Below, piece by piece: positions 15,713-24,403 of a stretch of 33,565 bases of DNA. Source of the DNA: an uncultured Alphaproteobacteria bacterium (GTDB lineage Bacteria; Pseudomonadota; Alphaproteobacteria; MPNO01; UBA830); contig CAJWSW010000026.1 of assembly GCA_913046035.1 (NCBI GenBank), positions 1 through 33,565 of the forward strand. The letters are read 5' to 3'. The notes beneath the pieces are model-generated. The model searched no databases, was not told the DNA's origin, and was given only the letters and a program-made list of their open reading frames with translations. The stretch's first letter is position 1. Every line of letters begins with the position of its first letter. The position numbers and the translations under genes are program-made.

Positions 15713-17389
15713 ATGGGCTCGAAAATTATGCGCCGAAATACGAAAGAAATCCGGAGCCCAACAGGCACGGCCCTTAACGCCTTGAGCTGGCAAGCCGAGG
15801 CACCCTTACGCATGTTGATGAATAATCTTGACCCTGACGTTGCGGAACATCCAGAAGAATTGGTGGTTTATGGGGGGATCGGGCGTGCGGCGCGTAATTG
15901 GGATTGTTACGAAACGATTATTTCACAGTTAAAGACATTAAAAGTCGACGAAACTTTGTTGGTGCAGAGCGGAAAGCCGGTCGGCGTATTTCGCACCCAC
16001 GAAAATGCGCCGCGTGTCCTTATCGCGAATTCAAATATCGTCGCTAACTGGGCGACGCTTGATCATTTTACAGAACTGGACCGGGCCGGGCTTATGATGT
16101 ACGGCCAAATGACAGCAGGTTCGTGGATATACATCGGCAGCCAGGGAATTGTGCAAGGAACCTACGAAACATTTGTTGAGGTCGGGCGCCAGCATTTCGA
16201 CGGCAACTTAAGGGGAAAATGGATTCTCACCGGTGGACTAGGGGGTATGGGCGGCGCCCAGCCGCTGGCGGCGACTATGGCGGGGGCAAGCATTATAGCA
16301 GTTGAATGCCAGCCCAGCCGCATAGAATATCGGATGCGAACCGGTTATCTGGATACCAAAGCGGACACCTTTGAAGACGCACTATCAATCCTCCAAAAAT
16401 CTCATGCGAACGGTAAACCGGTATCGGTGGGCTTACTCGGGAACGCCGCCGAGGTGTACCCTAAAATTCTTGAGAGCAGCGTGCGTCCGGATATCGTCAC
16501 AGACCAGACGTCGGCGCACGATCCCGTTAACGGTTATCTTCCGGTTGGATGGACGGTAGAAGAATGGATAGAACGCAGAGAGCGTGAACCAAAGGAGGTC
16601 GAGAAGGCTTCTAAAGAATCCATGGCATATCAAGTTAGGGCAATGCTTGCGTTCCATAGGCAAGGTATCCCGGTTCTCGACTATGGCAACAATTTGCGGC
16701 AGATGGCATTGGATGTCGGCGTTGAGGATGCATTCGATTATCCGGGGTTCGTGCAGGCCTACGTTCGGCCACTTTTCTGTCGGGGGATCGGGCCATTCCG
16801 TTGGGCGGCTCTGTCGGGTGATCCTGAAGACATTTATCGTACGGATGAGAAGGTAAAAGAATTAATCCCTAATGATCCGCACCTTCATAACTGGTTAGAT
16901 ATGGCGCGTGAGCGGATTAAGTTCCAGGGCTTGCCAGCGCGGATTTGCTGGCTGGGCTTGGGGCAGCGTCATCGTATGGGGCTTGCTTTTAACGAAATGG
17001 TGAGAAGTGGCGAGGTCTCTGCGCCTATCGTAATCGGGCGCGATCACATGGACTCAGGGTCCGTTGCTAGTCCTAATCGTGAGACCGAGGGTATGAAGGA
17101 CGGGTCGGATGCGGTCGCGGACTGGCCTTTGCTAAATGCGTTACTCAATACAGCCAGCGGCGCAACATGGGTATCAATCCACCACGGTGGTGGCGTAGGA
17201 ATTGGGTATTCGCAGCATTCCGGCGTCGTTGTCATGGCTGATGGCACTGATGATGCAGCACGTCGGATTGAGCGCGTATTGTGGAACGATCCTGGCACCG
17301 GTGTAATGCGCCATGCGGATGCTGGTTATGAGATAGCTATTGATTGCGCAAAAGAGAATGGGCTCAATCTACCCATGATCGATAATTAA
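15713..17389 (+). CDS. hutU: Urocanate hydratase
   Basis: A 558-residue urocanase that converts urocanate to imidazolonepropionate, using tightly bound NAD+ as an electrophile, the second step of histidine breakdown. Length and sequence are normal: [12 protein letters not shown], the NAD-binding [34 protein letters not shown], the [15 protein letters not shown] block and the GLPARICW motif, whose cysteine (about residue 412) corresponds to Cys410 of the Pseudomonas enzyme. GGGGAGG at 15701-15707 is five bases before the ATG at 15713 and only two before the ATG at 15710, so the second ATG is preferred. hutI lies convergently downstream. No hutH is seen on either side. Confidence 0.97.
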   Translation: MGSKIMRRNTKEIRSPTGTALNALSWQAEAPLRMLMNNLDPDVAEHPEELVVYGGIGRAARNWDCYETIISQLKTLKVDETLLVQSGKPVGVFRTHENAPRVLIANSNIVANWATLDHFTELDRAGLMMYGQMTAGSWIYIGSQGIVQGTYETFVEVGRQHFDGNLRGKWILTGGLGGMGGAQPLAATMAGASIIAVECQPSRIEYRMRTGYLDTKADTFEDALSILQKSHANGKPVSVGLLGNAAEVYPKILESSVRPDIVTDQTSAHDPVNGYLPVGWTVEEWIERREREPKEVEKASKESMAYQVRAMLAFHRQGIPVLDYGNNLRQMALDVGVEDAFDYPGFVQAYVRPLFCRGIGPFRWAALSGDPEDIYRTDEKVKELIPNDPHLHNWLDMARERIKFQGLPARICWLGLGQRHRMGLAFNEMVRSGEVSAPIVIGRDHMDSGSVASPNRETEGMKDGSDAVADWPLLNALLNTASGATWVSIHHGGGVGIGYSQHSGVVVMADGTDDAARRIERVLWNDPGTGVMRHADAGYEIAIDCAKENGLNLPMIDN

Positions 17390-17480
17390 GGTCGGATGCA
17401 TTTGTCAGGGATGCGATGTGCCGACAGAAAATTCGCCGGCGTGTAAAAGGCAGGCTAATTGAAACCTGCTTCCCGTATAC

Positions 17481-18743
17481 TCACGCCATGACGCCAGGTA
17501 GGGTCAATTCCTTTTCAAAGTCTACTACAGTACCTCCTTGAATAAGCATATCGAGCGGATTGTACGCCGCCCAATAGGACAACTCGGCAGGTTGCTCGAT
17601 GTTCCATACGGCTAGGTCTGCAAGCTTACCTACTTCCAGCGTCCCGCGATCAGCATCGACACCGAGAGCCCGAGCGGCATTGCGCGTCGCGCCTGCCAGT
17701 GCTTCCTCCGGCGTCATTCGGAACATGGTGCAGCTCATATTCAACATTAGCAGTAAAGATGGCATGGGGGACGAACCAGGGTTGAAGTCCGACGCGATGG
17801 CGATATCGACACCATGTTTACGGAAAAGATCAATTGGCGGCAGTTGCGTCTCGCGCAAAGTGTAGAATGCGCCCGGAAGGAGTACGGCCACGGTGCCCGC
17901 AGCCGCCATTGCACGGACACCGTCCTCGGAAATAAACTCAAGATGGTCTGCTGACATGGCGCCAAATCGTGCAGCTAGTGCAGCACCGCCCTGGTCCGAA
18001 AGTTGTTCTGCGTGTAATTTTACCGGAAGACCGTGAGCCTGAGCCGCTTTGAAGACACCTTCAGTCTCAGCGGCGGTAAATCCAATATTCTCGCAGAATG
18101 CGTCCACTGCATCAGCGGCACCGTTTTCTGCGACCGCTGGTATCATTTCTTCGATTACCTTTTCGATATAGTCACCCTGTCGACCCTTGAATTCTGGCGG
18201 AAGGGCATGCGCTCCTAGGAAAGTTGTTTGAACATTGACCGGTAGAGTCGCTCCTAAGGCGCGCGCGGCGAAGAGCTGTTTCAATTCTGCCGATGTTTCT
18301 AATCCGTAGCCCGATTTGATTTCAACCGTTGTGCATCCTTCGCGTATCAAGTTTGATAATCGGGGAATTCCGGCTTTAATGAGTTCATCTTCGCTGGCGT
18401 TACGAGTAGCAGCCATCGTGGAGACAATACCACCGCCATTTCGGGAAATTTCCTCGTAACTGGCTCCCTGTAGTCGCTGTTCGAATTCACCCACGCGGCT
18501 ACCCCCGAACACAAGATGTGTATGGCAGTCGATTAGACCTGGCGTGATCCACTTCCCAGTTGCATCGATAACGTTGGAAGCGAGGGCCTCAGGTTTTTTG
18601 GGCAGGGTCTCCATAAGGCCAATCCACGCTATGCGGCTATTTTTAATTGCGATTGCGCCGTTTTTAACCTGTCCATAGGAGTTACCGGTCACAGCCATTG
18701 TTGCGAGACTTGTGTTAATCCAGATCGTGTCCCAGTCAGCCAA
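17481..18743 (-). CDS. hutI: Imidazolonepropionase
   Basis: A 420-residue amidohydrolase-superfamily enzyme that opens the imidazolone ring to give N-formimidoyl-L-glutamate, the third step of histidine breakdown. The metal site begins with [15 protein letters not shown] (H-x-H) and is followed by the substrate loop [17 protein letters not shown]. Other landmarks are [30 protein letters not shown] and [11 protein letters not shown] with the catalytic Asp. It is read towards hutU, and its start faces hutG across a 180-base gap that must hold both promoters. No clear HutC-like palindrome was recognised in that gap. Confidence 0.96.
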   Translation of the reverse strand: MADWDTIWINTSLATMAVTGNSYGQVKNGAIAIKNSRIAWIGLMETLPKKPEALASNVIDATGKWITPGLIDCHTHLVFGGSRVGEFEQRLQGASYEEISRNGGGIVSTMAATRNASEDELIKAGIPRLSNLIREGCTTVEIKSGYGLETSAELKQLFAARALGATLPVNVQTTFLGAHALPPEFKGRQGDYIEKVIEEMIPAVAENGAADAVDAFCENIGFTAAETEGVFKAAQAHGLPVKLHAEQLSDQGGAALAARFGAMSADHLEFISEDGVRAMAAAGTVAVLLPGAFYTLRETQLPPIDLFRKHGVDIAIASDFNPGSSPMPSLLLMLNMSCTMFRMTPEEALAGATRNAARALGVDADRGTLEVGKLADLAVWNIEQPAELSYWAAYNPLDMLIQGGTVVDFEKELTLPGVMA

Positions 18744-18923
18744 CTCTCACCCTCCTTGATCGCTATTGATTGCGGTTCGAACACCGTCATTTTATACCTG
18801 TGATGCCAGGCTATGAACCGAGAACTCGCGAAATGGCGATAAAATGATCTTTTTACCTGAAATTTTTCATTTCCTGCCCCAACGTAACTTAAATTGTTTC
18901 CTGCTAGGCTATGAGGCGGGATC

Positions 18924-19736
18924 GTGAAGCTACCTGTGATAGATATCCAATTGGGTAATGCGCCCCTTATCATTAATATTCCTCATGACGGCCGCGAAAT
19001 ACCCTCAGATATCGGTGCGACAATGACCGCCGACGCGCTGGCGTTACCGGATACCGATTGGCATATCCGTCACCTCTACTCCTTTGCGGCTGAATTGGGC
19101 GCTACTTTTGCCTCTGCGCGATATTCGCGTTATGTTGTTGATTTAAACCGCGACCCGAGTGGGAAGTCACTTTATCCGGGCGCCGACACCACTGAGGTCT
19201 GTCCGACGAGCACATTCCACAGGGAGCCCATATATGTAAATGGACAGTCTCCCGACAGTGCAGAGGTAAAGCAGCGATTAGATCAATTTTGGTACAGTTA
19301 TCACGCCAACTTGGCACAGCTTATCGCTGAAGAAACGGCCAAACACGGAACCATAATATTATTTGACGCACATTCTATCGGTTCTGAATTACCCCGATTT
19401 TTTGAGGGGCGTCTGCCGGATTTTAACCTTGGTACCGGCGACGGGGTGAGTGCTGATAGCATTTTGACCGAACGCATGTTCGACGTTCTTAATAGGGCCG
19501 AAGATTATACCGCGAGCCTTAACGGCCGCTTTAAGGGAGGATATATCACCCGTCACTACGGTGATCCGGATGCAGGCGTGCATGCCGTCCAACTGGAAAT
19601 GGCACAGGTTGCTTATATGGACGAGAAGGCGCCCTACCGCCTCCTTCCCGACCGAGTGGATCGTGTGCGCCCTGTACTATTCGAACTACTTTCTACCGGC
19701 CTTGACTGGGTCCGGGATCAGACCAACTCGGCTTGA
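18924..19736 (+). CDS. hutG: N-formylglutamate deformylase
   Basis: A 270-residue N-formylglutamate amidohydrolase that releases formate and glutamate, the last step of the five-step histidine pathway used with HutF. The family pattern is clear: APLIINIPHDGREIPSDIG, YVVDLNRDPSGKSLYPG, ILFDAHSIGSELPRFFEGRLPDFNLGT and GGYITRHYGDPDAGVHAVQLEMAQVAYM. The start is the GTG at 18924 behind GAGGCGGG; an ATG at 18911 is out of frame. hutF begins at the next codon (GTG 19737) or one codon later, so the two are co-translated. Confidence 0.95.
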   Translation: MKLPVIDIQLGNAPLIINIPHDGREIPSDIGATMTADALALPDTDWHIRHLYSFAAELGATFASARYSRYVVDLNRDPSGKSLYPGADTTEVCPTSTFHREPIYVNGQSPDSAEVKQRLDQFWYSYHANLAQLIAEETAKHGTIILFDAHSIGSELPRFFEGRLPDFNLGTGDGVSADSILTERMFDVLNRAEDYTASLNGRFKGGYITRHYGDPDAGVHAVQLEMAQVAYMDEKAPYRLLPDRVDRVRPVLFELLSTGLDWVRDQTNSA

Positions 19737-19739
19737 GTG

Positions 19740-21116
19740 ATGGCTGCTTTTAAGTTCGATTACCTCTATTCGAAGTCTGGCTGGCTGTCGCCTGGATTTG
19801 TTCTTATAAATTCTGAGGGTTGGATAACTTACATTTCAGAAGTCGCACCGCCGGAAAAAGTAATGCACATTCCAGGCATCGCCATGCCCGGCATGACTAA
19901 CGTACACTCCCACGCGTTTCAGCGCGGCATGGCCGGCCTCAGTGAATATCGTACTGCCGCAACGCACGATAGTTTTTGGACCTGGCGTGAGCTGATGTAT
20001 CAATTTGTCAGCCGCCTCTCACCAGATGACTTTGAGGCAATCGCGGCACAGCTTTACATCGAGATGCTAAAATCTGGTTATACTGCGGTTGGTGAATTCC
20101 AATATTTGCATCACAACACCGATGGTACTCCATTCGACGTCCCGGCAGAAATGAGCCTTCGCGCACTGGCAGCGGCGCGTGAAACGGGGATCGGCTTGAC
20201 ACTTTTGCCTGTATTTTACCGCTACGCGGGTTTCGCCAAACAGCCGCCAAATAAGCATCAAGAGCGTTTTATCAATGATCCAGAAGAATTTCTTAAAATA
20301 TATCGATCTCTTTCAGAGGCGACAGGGTGTGACCCCAACTGCAATACCGGCATCGCGCCGCATAGCTTGCGTGCAGTAGACGTGGAATCCATTCGTGAGG
20401 TGATGGGTGAAGCCAGCGTTGATACTCCTGTTCACATTCATATCGCCGAGCAAAAAAAAGAAGTCGACGACTGTGTTGCGTTCTTTGGTAGACGTCCCTA
20501 TGAGCATCTACAGGGGTCCATAGACTTCCAAGGGAGCTGGTGCCTTATACATGGTACCCACTTAACTGCCGCCGAGGTTAACGCCGCTATAGCATCTGGC
20601 ATGATTGCGGGTCTTTGTCCGACGACTGAAGCGAACCTCGGCGACGGGCTTTTCGATTTGCCTGAGTGGCAGCGAAATAATGGAGCCTTCGGTATCGGAT
20701 CGGATAGCCATATTTCCATCAGTCCTGTTGAAGAGCTCCGGTGGTTGGAATATGGCCAACGCTTGCGCGATCGTCGGCGTAACGTAGCCGCGACTGAGGT
20801 TTCTTCGACAGGGAAAGCGCTTTTTGACTCCGTTGTCGCCGGCGGCGCAGCCGCATTAAGCAGAACTGGGGGCAACGGCGAAACCGGCCTCGAGCTGGGC
20901 GCGCGTGGGGATATAATAGTGCTAGATATGGAAGCTCCAATATTTGCTGGGCACACTCCAGATACTTTTCTGGATGCTTGGGTGTTCTCGGGAAATGAAC
21001 CATTAGTCACCGATGTTTTCGTTGGTGGTAGCCCCGTTATAACGGAGGGCCGGCATGAGCTCCAAGACGAAGCTGCCTTTCGTTATCAAGCTGCAGTGAA
21101 CCGGCTGCTTGCCTAG
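19740..21116 (+). CDS. hutF: Formimidoylglutamate deiminase
   Basis: A 458-residue amidohydrolase that converts N-formimidoylglutamate to N-formylglutamate and ammonia, feeding HutG. The metal motif is MTNVHSHAFQRGMAGLSEY (H-x-H), followed by DSFWTWRELMYQF and SGYTAVGEFQYLHH, all typical of HutF. Later come TGIAPHSLRAV, VHIHIAEQKKEVDDC, GLCPTTEANLGDG and FGIGSDSHISISPVEELRWLEY. The ATG at 19740 is chosen; a GTG directly after the hutG stop at 19737 would add one residue. Presence of hutF with hutG shows the formate-releasing branch rather than the formamide-releasing HutE-type branch. Confidence 0.96.
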   Translation: MAAFKFDYLYSKSGWLSPGFVLINSEGWITYISEVAPPEKVMHIPGIAMPGMTNVHSHAFQRGMAGLSEYRTAATHDSFWTWRELMYQFVSRLSPDDFEAIAAQLYIEMLKSGYTAVGEFQYLHHNTDGTPFDVPAEMSLRALAAARETGIGLTLLPVFYRYAGFAKQPPNKHQERFINDPEEFLKIYRSLSEATGCDPNCNTGIAPHSLRAVDVESIREVMGEASVDTPVHIHIAEQKKEVDDCVAFFGRRPYEHLQGSIDFQGSWCLIHGTHLTAAEVNAAIASGMIAGLCPTTEANLGDGLFDLPEWQRNNGAFGIGSDSHISISPVEELRWLEYGQRLRDRRRNVAATEVSSTGKALFDSVVAGGAAALSRTGGNGETGLELGARGDIIVLDMEAPIFAGHTPDTFLDAWVFSGNEPLVTDVFVGGSPVITEGRHELQDEAAFRYQAAVNRLLA

Positions 21117-21276
21117 AAATTTGTTAACTTCTCTGCAGCATTCCGCGAGAAACACGATTTTATCGATCGCAAGCGCCTAAAATCTATACCGCGGAAAGAA
21201 TATTCTAGCCGCGCTACTAAAATTCGAAGCCTTCCTTTGTGTAAATCTTGAGAGGATAAATAAATTTAAGTTTAGG

Positions 21277-21332
21277 ATGCATTAAGTTTGCATTCGTCTT
21301 AGGTTTAAATGAGCTGCAGATGAATGCGGTTT
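21277..21332 (+). promoter_or_regulatory. Overlapping inverted repeats upstream of the selenium-type transporter
   Basis: ATGCA (21277-21281) and TGCAT (21289-21293) form a perfect palindrome with a seven-base spacer. The second arm is also part of GCATTCGTC (21290-21298), which can pair with GATGAATGC (21319-21327), with one G-U pair. The two hairpins share bases and exclude each other. The element lies in the 255-base gap before the binding-protein gene. It may be an operator or a leader-RNA switch. No known riboswitch class was recognised, and the rest of the gap shows no gene. Confidence 0.3.
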
Positions 21333-21371
21333 GTTTCACTACAAGAATGATAACGATCTAAGGCTTTATTC

Positions 21372-22241
21372 ATGTTATTACGCGTTTCAATTTTGGTGCT
21401 TGCTTTTATGGTTCCTGTAGTACTCGGATCTAAATCCGAGGCTGCGAATAAGTTCGTCTTTACCGCTATCCCCGATCAAGATGAAAGTGCGCTTCGGAAG
21501 CGTTTCGACAAAGTTGCGAAATACCTCTCGGCCACACTTTCAAAAGAGGTTGAGTATGTCCCTGTGAAATCTTACGCAGCTGCCGTCACGGCATTCCGCA
21601 ACAACCAGGTTCAGTTGGCATGGTTTGGGGGTCTGTCAGGTGTGCGTGCACGGATGCTCGTTAAAGGCTCGACGGCGATTGCTCAAGGTAAGGCAGATCC
21701 ATTTTTCGAGACCTATTTTATTGCAAACGCCAGTACGGGATTGACCTTGTCTAAGGATTTTCCCAAAAAAATTGCCGGAAAGACTTTTACGTTTGGATCG
21801 AAGGGGTCAACGTCCGGTAGGTTGATGCCCGAATATCATATCCGTAAAGCATTCGGTAAAACGCCCCAACAAGTGTTCAGCCGTGTTGGTTTTAGTGGCA
21901 ACCATTCGAGGACTGTCGCACTCGTTCAGTCGGGTGCATACGAAGTAGGTGCGACGAACTTTAAGGTCTGGAAAAAAGGGCTGAAAAACGGCACGATCGA
22001 CCCAAAGAAAATCCGTGTAATATGGAAAACGCCTGGATATCCTGACTACAATTGGTCGATCCGGGGTGACGTTGATAAGGCGTTCGGCAAAGGCTTCTCT
22101 GATAAGGTACAAGCCGCTCTTTTGTCAATGAATGATCCCGATCTCCTCAACTCATTCCCGCGAGCAGGCTTTATTCCAGCGAAAAATTCAGACTATGCTC
22201 CTATCAAAGAGACAGCAAAAGAGCTCGGACTGATCGACTGA
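21372..22241 (+). CDS. ABC transporter substrate-binding protein, PhnD-like, putative selenium oxyanion
   Basis: A 289-residue periplasmic binding protein of the PhnD type. A signal peptide covers about residues 1-24 (LLRVSILVLAFMVPVVLGS, cleaved near KSEA). The mature part shows FVFTAIPDQDESALRKRFDK, VEYVPVKSYAAAVTAFRNNQVQLAWFGG and the anion-binding style segment FTFGSKGSTSGRLMP. This matches a subfamily described as putative selenate ABC transporter binding proteins, which is encoded next to fused SelD genes. Its placement before an ATPase, a permease and selD fits import of a selenium compound for the downstream enzymes. Phosphonate or phosphite remains possible, but no phosphonate-degrading gene is near. 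It overlaps the ATPase start by one base (TGATG). Confidence 0.85.
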   Translation: MLLRVSILVLAFMVPVVLGSKSEAANKFVFTAIPDQDESALRKRFDKVAKYLSATLSKEVEYVPVKSYAAAVTAFRNNQVQLAWFGGLSGVRARMLVKGSTAIAQGKADPFFETYFIANASTGLTLSKDFPKKIAGKTFTFGSKGSTSGRLMPEYHIRKAFGKTPQQVFSRVGFSGNHSRTVALVQSGAYEVGATNFKVWKKGLKNGTIDPKKIRVIWKTPGYPDYNWSIRGDVDKAFGKGFSDKVQAALLSMNDPDLLNSFPRAGFIPAKNSDYAPIKETAKELGLID

Positions 22242-22915
22242 TGTCATTATTGGAACTTCGCGGAGAGTCTGCAGGTTATAATGGAAAGTCGATCCTTCGA
22301 GATGTGTCCTTAAAGATCGAACCTGGTGAGCGCATAGCGTTTGTTGGCGAGAGCGGAGCAGGGAAATCTACCTTGCTCCGCCTTCTTTATGGCAGGTTGG
22401 GCAATACCGCCGCCTTGATGCCCCAGGACTCTGCATTGGTACAGTCATTATCAGTGTTCCACAATGTGTATATGGGCCGGTTGCATCAATGTTCGGTGTG
22501 GCGAAACCTGCGCAACTTGCTTTTTCCAGCAGCAACGGACATCGAGGAAGTCAGGAAAGTTCTCACCCCGCTGCGGCTTGAGGAAAAGTTATTCTCTAAT
22601 GTGGGTCAACTTTCTGGTGGGCAGTATCAACGCACAGCGCTGGCTCGAGCTCTATACCATCCTGGCCGGGTAATTGTGGCAGACGAACCGGTATCCTCGG
22701 TCGACGAACATCAAGCCAGTGAAATTCTGTCAACCATGAATTGCGAAAAAGAAACGGTCCTACTTGCCATGCATGATCGGGCATTAGCCCTGGAGTTTGC
22801 TAATCGAATTATCGGGATTCGCGATGGAGGCATTGTCATGGATACACCATCTGCTGGGATGACACCCGAAGATTTGGACGAACTTTATTTGGCCGGAGGT
22901 ATGATAACAGCGTGA
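22241..22915 (+). CDS. ABC transporter ATP-binding protein (PhnC-like)
   Basis: A 224-residue ABC ATPase. Walker A is GESGAGKSTLLRLLYG (about residues 37-52), the Q-loop is in ALMPQDSALV, the signature is LSGGQYQRTALARAL, and Walker B with the catalytic Glu is VIVADEPVSSVDE. The switch His is in LLAMHDRAL. The segment VFHNVYMGRL is typical of phosphonate-type (PhnC) ATPases. It powers uptake together with the flanking binding protein and permease. The start overlaps the previous stop, and its own stop overlaps the permease GTG (GTGA), so all three are tightly coupled. Confidence 0.92.
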   Translation: MSLLELRGESAGYNGKSILRDVSLKIEPGERIAFVGESGAGKSTLLRLLYGRLGNTAALMPQDSALVQSLSVFHNVYMGRLHQCSVWRNLRNLLFPAATDIEEVRKVLTPLRLEEKLFSNVGQLSGGQYQRTALARALYHPGRVIVADEPVSSVDEHQASEILSTMNCEKETVLLAMHDRALALEFANRIIGIRDGGIVMDTPSAGMTPEDLDELYLAGGMITA

Positions 22916-24399
22916 TCCCGCGTAGGGAGCCGTCGCCCCTCGGGCGAACTACGTCTGGCTTCCTGCTAGTTGGGTTTATTTGCCTCGTTTTTGCAGACAT
23001 CGCGATATCAACAGGCGATCCTTGGAAAGAATTCGGGTTGCTGCTGAACGGCATTGTGACCCCGAACTTTTACCAGACAGATAGTCTGACGCTGGCCATC
23101 GCTTACACCATGGCGTTCGCGATGTTAGGTGTGGCATTCGGAAACATTGCGGGATTTGGCCTTGCACTGGTCTTTCACTATCGAGTGGTGCGTGTTGGCT
23201 GTGCATTTATTCGAGCGATCCATGAATTGTTCTGGGCTCTTATATTTTTGCAGATGTTTGGACTCTCGCCTTTGACAGGTATCCTTGCCATTGCGATCCC
23301 CTACTCCGGGATCATAGCAAAGGTTTACGCTGAGATCCTGGAGGAGGCCGATCCAAGACCCCTTGCTGCAGTACCCGTGGGTGCGGGAAGGACTTCAACC
23401 TTTATTTTCGTTCGCCTTCCTGATGTTTGGGCCCATTTCCGCACCTATTCGATGTATCGACTCGAGTGCGGCTTGCGGTCAAGCGCTGTGCTTGGGTTTA
23501 TTGGCCTGCCAACACTCGGTTTTCATTTGGAGACCGCATTCAAGGAGGGTTACTACTCTGAAGTATCAGCGCTTTTAATTTTATTTTACCTGATTATCGC
23601 AACTATGCGGGTTTGGATGAAAAAACCGCTACTGCCAATCTACTTGATTGGCGCGGCAGCAATCCTGCCTTGGGGTGTCACTTTTTCTTGGGCGCATATT
23701 ACGCGCTTCTTGACTGAGGATATCATTCCATATCCCATTCGCGCTGGGGGTGAGAACATGATGGCATCTCTCGTTGACTGGGTAACAATGCTATTTCTCA
23801 ATCAGATTTGGCCCGGCACTATAGCAACGGTTCAGCTCACAATGATTGCTTTAGTCGCAACCGGTCTACTTACACTTTTCTTTTTTCCGTTGATTTCGCC
23901 GCTTTTGTTCGGTCGCACCGCGCGGACGGGGGGCCATGTATTTTTAGTTGTCGTGCGCTCAACACCAGAATACATCCTCGCCTTTGTGTTACTTAACCTG
24001 TGGGGCCCATCGATGCTGCCAGCAATCGTTGCGCTGAGCCTCCATAATGCGGCGATTATCGGTCACTTGATTGGGCGGTTTACCGAAACCTTGAAGCTTC
24101 GGCTTGATGCAGTCAAAGGTCTGAACCGGTATTTCTACGAGGTGGTTCCGAGGGTTTATCGCCCAATGTTGGCTCTGCTTTTCTACCGTTGGGAGGTTAT
24201 TCTTCGTGAAACGGCGATCTTAGGTATTCTGGGTATTGCAACCCTAGGGTTCTATGTAGATAGCGCTTTCGCTGATCTTCGCTTTGACCGGGCAATGTTT
24301 CTGATCCTAATAACTGCAATACTGAATATTTGCGTCGATGCTCTTTCACGCAGCATCCGCAGCAGGTTGCGCCTGCACACCACACTTGAGGAACGTTAA
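22912..24399 (+). CDS. ABC transporter permease, tandem PhnE-like domains
   Basis: A 495-residue membrane protein that contains two BPD-type permease modules in one chain. The first (about residues 55-240) has an EAA-like loop near EILEEADPRPLAAVPVGAGR. The second (about 285-485) has one near GRFTETLKLRLDAVKGLNRYF. Each is surrounded by several hydrophobic helices, and both end with a similar GFIGLPTLGFHLETAF / GILGIATLGFYVDSAF motif. Two fused half-permeases would provide the whole membrane pore, so only one gene is needed. The start is GTG at 22912, overlapping the ATPase stop. It ends five bases before the SelD fusion gene. Confidence 0.88.
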   Translation: MIPRREPSPLGRTTSGFLLVGFICLVFADIAISTGDPWKEFGLLLNGIVTPNFYQTDSLTLAIAYTMAFAMLGVAFGNIAGFGLALVFHYRVVRVGCAFIRAIHELFWALIFLQMFGLSPLTGILAIAIPYSGIIAKVYAEILEEADPRPLAAVPVGAGRTSTFIFVRLPDVWAHFRTYSMYRLECGLRSSAVLGFIGLPTLGFHLETAFKEGYYSEVSALLILFYLIIATMRVWMKKPLLPIYLIGAAAILPWGVTFSWAHITRFLTEDIIPYPIRAGGENMMASLVDWVTMLFLNQIWPGTIATVQLTMIALVATGLLTLFFFPLISPLLFGRTARTGGHVFLVVVRSTPEYILAFVLLNLWGPSMLPAIVALSLHNAAIIGHLIGRFTETLKLRLDAVKGLNRYFYEVVPRVYRPMLALLFYRWEVILRETAILGILGIATLGFYVDSAFADLRFDRAMFLILITAILNICVDALSRSIRSRLRLHTTLEER

Positions 24400-24403
24400 G
24401 AAA

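Noticed and set aside
17450-17469. Hairpin GCAGG/CCTGC between hutU and hutI as a terminator
   Set aside because: Only five base pairs, ten-base loop and no T run in either direction.
20498-21010. 170-codon open frame on the minus strand
   Set aside because: Antisense to hutF, which is intact.
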